A stretch of DNA of 64,000 bases, taken from positions 124,001 to 188,000 of the forward strand of contig NZ_FXBA01000003.1 in assembly GCF_900177705.1 (NCBI RefSeq). The letters run 5' to 3'. A program made the translations under genes and the position numbers. A model generated the notes under the pieces. That model saw only the letters and a list, made by a program, of their open reading frames with translations, searched no databases and was not told the origin of the DNA. Shown here in pieces: positions 61,417 to 64,000 of the stretch. The first letter of the stretch is position 1, and every line of letters starts with the position of its first letter. The DNA is from Fibrobacter sp. UWB15. Its GTDB lineage: Bacteria > Fibrobacterota > Fibrobacteria > Fibrobacterales > Fibrobacteraceae.

Positions 61417-61697
61417 CTTTTTAAATCATCAAAAAGCTTTTTCTTTAAAATATAATTTTTAATGAGGGAGGGGCTTTTTTACGCTCCCCATCCTAGGCCG
61501 ACGCTTCCATTTCCTCTCCGCATAAACCACTTTTTTATTCACTATCATCCCCGCTTTTTCTATTAAAAAAAATTTCAAAGAAACAGTTTGGCGGTAAATT
61601 GTTGATAAATTGAGTGTTTCTTTTTGACAAAAAATATTTTTTGAAAAAAGCGAAAAAATCTATCCACAATTTGGGAGAATTACCTATCTTTTAGGCC
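61417..61697. other. AT-rich intergenic region between thiL and the pseudo-receiver gene
   Basis: 281 nt containing divergent promoter signals: TATATTTT near thiL and TATCTTTT near 61690. It contains poly-A/T tracts, a GGGGC/GCTCCCC-type imperfect hairpin at 61470-61490, and one DnaA-box-like CTATCCACA at 61660. No ORF or RNA gene is supported. Confidence 0.6.
61685..61697 (+). promoter_or_regulatory. TAnnTTT promoter box, leaderless arrangement (pseudo-receiver gene)
   Basis: TATCTTTT followed by AGGCC and the ATG at 61698. Confidence 0.5.
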
Positions 61698-62120
61698 ATG
61701 GGACACATTTTCTTCATCGCTCCGTCCTCCCCCGGTAGCTTAGACCGCCTCAGTCAATGGACTTTCCGTTGGCTTTTGGAGCACGGCGATTTGGCAGAAG
61801 ATTCCACCATGTACACTTGCAATTCGATCGAAGATGCAACGAACCTTCTGGAATCGGCCCTGATTATCGGACAGTCCCCCGCACTTATCATTCTCGACCA
61901 CGCAGATCGCCCGCACGAACAGAACCTCAAGTTCAGCAAGCTCTTGCACGACGGCATTCCTGAATCGTGGATTGTGGAACTGGTGCCCGACAATATGCCG
62001 CTCCCCCAGTGCGACGAAAATTATTACTGGGTCCGCAAACCCGTGAGTGAAGACGAATGGTACAGCACTCTCGAACAGGTGTTGCTCAAGAGCGGATCGC
62101 CCCAATGGGCTAATAACTAA
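61698..62120 (+). CDS. Receiver-like (pseudo-receiver) protein
   Basis: A 140-residue single domain. The central SPALIILDHADRP places an Asp at the end of a beta strand, and the late YYWVRKPVSEDEWYSTLEQVL has the K-P pair typical of receiver domains. The N-terminal acidic pair expected in true receivers is missing (MGHIFFIAPSSPGS), so phosphorylation is doubtful. The segment FRWLLEHGDLAEDSTMYTC is specific to this protein. It is followed after 17 nt by a gene with its own leaderless-type promoter. Function unknown. Confidence 0.5.
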   Translation: MGHIFFIAPSSPGSLDRLSQWTFRWLLEHGDLAEDSTMYTCNSIEDATNLLESALIIGQSPALIILDHADRPHEQNLKFSKLLHDGIPESWIVELVPDNMPLPQCDENYYWVRKPVSEDEWYSTLEQVLLKSGSPQWANN

Positions 62121-62124
62121 CTTC

Positions 62125-62137
62125 TATATTTCCGCGC
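62125..62137 (+). promoter_or_regulatory. TAnnTTT promoter box, leaderless arrangement (TIM-barrel-like gene)
   Basis: TATATTTC followed by CGCGC and the ATG at 62138; the box begins 5 nt after the stop of the preceding gene. Confidence 0.5.
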
Positions 62138-63115
62138 ATGATCAAAGGCGTAAGTTATTTTGGCGTGCGTTCGCCTAAGCATGTTCTTGCCGATATGCAA
62201 GACATCAAGGCAGCGGGTTTTAACGCGGTGCTCCACACCTGGAGCGAAGAAGACCAGCAATACTACTACGGCACCATGAAGGATATCGTGGACCATTCTG
62301 CAGACTTAGGTCTGACGGTCTACGTGAACCCGTGGGGTGTGGGCCGCGTGTTTGGCGGCGAGGCGTATTCGGAACTCACCGCACGCAATCACGACCTGTG
62401 CCAGGTAGCGCTCGATGGCAAGCCCAAGGTGGCCGCCTGCCCGAACCATCCGGAGTTCCGCGCCTACATGCACAAGTGGATTGAATCCGTTTGCGCGACG
62501 AAGGTCGACACGATTTTCTGGGATGAACCGCATTTTTATTTCGAGAAGGGCGGGCTTAGCAACTGGAGCTGCCGCTGTGAAAAGTGTCGCGAGCTGTTCC
62601 GCGCACGCTTCGGGTTCGAGATGCCCGCAGAACTTACCGACGACGTGAAAAAATTCCGCGAGGATTCGCTTATTGACTTTCTGAAGGAAATGACTGAGGA
62701 CGTGCACGCCCGCGGGAAGCGCAACTGCGTGTGCATGCTGCCGCCCTGGTTCCCCGCGGGGCTCGACGACTGGGGCCGCGTAGCTAAGTTGGAAAGCGTA
62801 GACGAAGTCGCATCTGACCCGTACTGGGAACGAGGCGCCACCGAGGAATGGGTCCGCGAAAAATACGCCGAGACAGCTCGCAAGCTGACCGAAGTCGCCG
62901 CCAAGTACGGCAAGGCCGTGCAGATGTGGATCAAGGCATACCAGATTGAAGCGGGCCGCGAAAACGACCTCGCCATCGCAGTTTCCGAGAGTCGCGCCGC
63001 AGGTATCGACAACATTTTCGCCTGGAGCTACCGCGGCACAGAAACGCTCAGCTGGCTAAAAAGCGACAACCCGGACGAAGTCGCCCGGGTATTCAGGAAA
63101 TCGCTCAGTCTCTAA
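62138..63115 (+). CDS. Probable TIM-barrel glycosidase-like protein, unassigned
   Basis: A 325-residue cytoplasmic protein (no signal peptide). The pattern of strands fits a (beta/alpha)8 barrel: KGVSYFGVRSPKHVLADM, FNAVLHTWSEED, GLTVYVNPWGVG, VDTIFWDEPHFYF, NCVCMLPPWFP, AVQMWIKAYQI and IDNIFAWSYRGTE. The Trp-Asp-Glu-Pro of the fourth strand (WDEP) is a plausible catalytic site, and SWSCRCEKCRELF-like Cys pairs (CRCEKC) suggest a metal site. It resembles barrel proteins in Spirochaetes and Bacteroidota whose function is not known. Two unrelated neighbours flank it. Confidence 0.5.
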   Translation: MIKGVSYFGVRSPKHVLADMQDIKAAGFNAVLHTWSEEDQQYYYGTMKDIVDHSADLGLTVYVNPWGVGRVFGGEAYSELTARNHDLCQVALDGKPKVAACPNHPEFRAYMHKWIESVCATKVDTIFWDEPHFYFEKGGLSNWSCRCEKCRELFRARFGFEMPAELTDDVKKFREDSLIDFLKEMTEDVHARGKRNCVCMLPPWFPAGLDDWGRVAKLESVDEVASDPYWERGATEEWVREKYAETARKLTEVAAKYGKAVQMWIKAYQIEAGRENDLAIAVSESRAAGIDNIFAWSYRGTETLSWLKSDNPDEVARVFRKSLSL

Positions 63116-63134
63116 CGGAACGCGCGAACGCTAA

Positions 63135-63998
63135 TTACTTCATCACGCGTATCGTCGCGGAACCCGCGCGGGATTTTGCGATGAACGTGCCGCCGCTTTT
63201 CACGAGGTTTTTCGCTCTGGCGCGGAGTTCCAGCATTCCTGAGGCTCGTACCTTTCCCAGATAATTGCCGTTCATGTCGAAGATGCGGTAGCTTTCGGTT
63301 CCGGCCGCATGCGATAGCGCGGGTTTGACAAAGGCCGTGCATTCATCAACGCAAACGACTTCATCCTCTCCGAACACAAAGTAATCCACGTCCATCCAGG
63401 AACCGGTTACCATAAAGCGCAATATGTGTTCGCCCGCAGGGAGGTTCACCGTCGCCCGCACCTTGTTGTAGTCGTCGTAGTTGTCCTCGCCTTCGTTTTT
63501 CGGGACAGCGATTACGTCCGTGATGTTCTTGCCGTCAAGCGACATCTGGAAGCTCGAAGTCTCGTTTGCGGATGCGACCGACGCGTAGAAGGAATATTCG
63601 CCCGCTTCCTTCACGTTCACGGTGTATTCGAGCCATTCGCCTTCCTGGTTGTAGCCCACGATGTAGCCCGTCGCCTTCTTGTAAATGTCGACGCCCGTAC
63701 CTTCGCGGTAATTGCTACCGCCATGGTCTTCGGAATCGTTTTCCTTGTAGGAGTCATTGCCCGAGCCGACACCCGGAATGTCGAAGTCTTCCGCCTCGAT
63801 CTTGCCCGGAATTTCAAACGGTTTATCCTTGAACGGCTTCTGCGGAACAGGTTCCACGGGTTTACGGTTCACCGCCTTGAGCATCTGCTCCGCATAGCGC
63901 TTGCCGAACGTCACGTAGGCATCATGGTTGAAATGGAAACGATCCACGCCGTTGCCGCCCAGGCCCTCGGACGACGCGTAGTAGGTATTATCCATCGT
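63135..63998 (-). CDS. 3' end of a secreted esterase with CBM and sorting-like C-terminus (partial)
   Basis: The frame is open to the right window edge; the N-terminus lies beyond it. The visible part begins with the end of an SGNH/CE6-type esterase domain (GGNGVDRFHFNHDAYVTFG, with the catalytic Asp-x-x-His as DRFH), then a linker with Pro/Lys, then a CBM6/CBM35-type domain (about 65-215 of the visible part: IEAEDFDIPGVG, YIVGYNQEGEWLEYTVNV, WMDVDYFVFG). The final about 50 residues (YRIFDMNGNYLGKVRAS ... IAKSRAGSATIRVMK) are a type IX-like C-terminal sorting domain. An acetyl-xylan esterase-like role in hemicellulose removal is inferred. Confidence 0.75.
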   Translation of the reverse strand, partial: TMDNTYYASSEGLGGNGVDRFHFNHDAYVTFGKRYAEQMLKAVNRKPVEPVPQKPFKDKPFEIPGKIEAEDFDIPGVGSGNDSYKENDSEDHGGSNYREGTGVDIYKKATGYIVGYNQEGEWLEYTVNVKEAGEYSFYASVASANETSSFQMSLDGKNITDVIAVPKNEGEDNYDDYNKVRATVNLPAGEHILRFMVTGSWMDVDYFVFGEDEVVCVDECTAFVKPALSHAAGTESYRIFDMNGNYLGKVRASGMLELRARAKNLVKSGGTFIAKSRAGSATIRVMK

Positions 63999-64000
63999 GT

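Noticed and set aside
61660-61668. DnaA-box-like CTATCCACA in an AT-rich region (possible replication origin)
   Set aside because: There is a single imperfect box, with no cluster of boxes and no dnaA, dnaN or gyr genes nearby.
1-64000. tRNA, rRNA, CRISPR, prophage or transposase genes
   Set aside because: No cloverleaf-like sequence, rRNA core motif, regular repeat-spacer array, integrase or transposase reading frame was seen in any gap or frame; a covariance-model search was not possible here.

Overview
The window is chromosomal DNA from a Fibrobacter-like bacterium (phylum Fibrobacterota, FCB group). The evidence is three lipoproteins built from paired FISUMP domains (the 'Fibrobacter succinogenes major paralogous' domain), secreted proteins with Ser-rich linkers and C-terminal sorting-like tails, the LL-diaminopimelate aminotransferase route to meso-DAP, pyrophosphate-based glycolysis, and promoter-like boxes of the form TAnnTTT typical of FCB genomes. 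Coding density is high; no rRNA, tRNA, CRISPR array, prophage or transposase was seen.

Layout. 1-1.6 kb: 3' part of a gingipain-like (C25) peptidase with a PA14 domain. 1.6-7.4 kb (minus): nadE, a sigma-54 activator, dapL and dapF. 7.4-8.1 kb: AT-rich regulatory DNA and an orphan DUF2442-HTH protein. 8.2-13.5 kb (plus): aspS, aqpZ, a CotH-kinase lipoprotein. 13.6-22.5 kb: FISUMP lipoproteins around the PPi-dependent phosphofructokinase, prfB (with its programmed frameshift) and a SurA-like PPIase. 22.5-30.6 kb: nitroreductase, membrane pyrophosphatase, a small zinc-ribbon membrane protein, an EamA transporter and a 1225-residue collagen-like lipoprotein. 30.7-38.3 kb: smc and two adjacent EAL phosphodiesterase paralogues. 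38.3-49.2 kb: envelope proteins, a radical SAM protein, soluble pyrophosphatase, an Omp85-like barrel, an HrpB-type helicase and secreted proteins. 49.3-61.4 kb (minus): a long housekeeping run (pfkB kinase, rhomboid, coaD, rsmD, PilN/PilM-like, ComEA-like, kdsB, gatC, uvrD/pcrA, pilB/gspE, thiL). 61.7-64 kb: a pseudo-receiver, a TIM-barrel-like protein and the 3' end of an esterase with a CBM.

Functional links. Three enzymes handle pyrophosphate (PFP, the K+-dependent H+/Na+-pumping PPase and the soluble PPase). DapF and DapL are consecutive steps of DAP synthesis. PilB/GspE carries two MshEN-like N-terminal modules, a known c-di-GMP binding fold, and two EAL proteins with degenerate GGDEF motifs lie 20 kb away.

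The most unusual material is dispersed repeat DNA. (1) A modular element (R3) with constant GGYGAGAGCC / GGCCGAGCC cores alternating with hairpins of unrelated sequence. (2) An R2 element (GATCCTTCGACTTCG...CAGGATGAC). (3) An R1 element (GTAGGAAGTAGACAGT) that supplies stop codons or C-terminal residues of aspS, rsmD and coaD. R2 and an R3-like module sit together in frame inside the HrpB-type helicase gene, adding about 49 residues between motifs II and III. A second theme is a TAnnTTT box placed only 4-5 nt before the start codon of six genes, which suggests leaderless transcripts.
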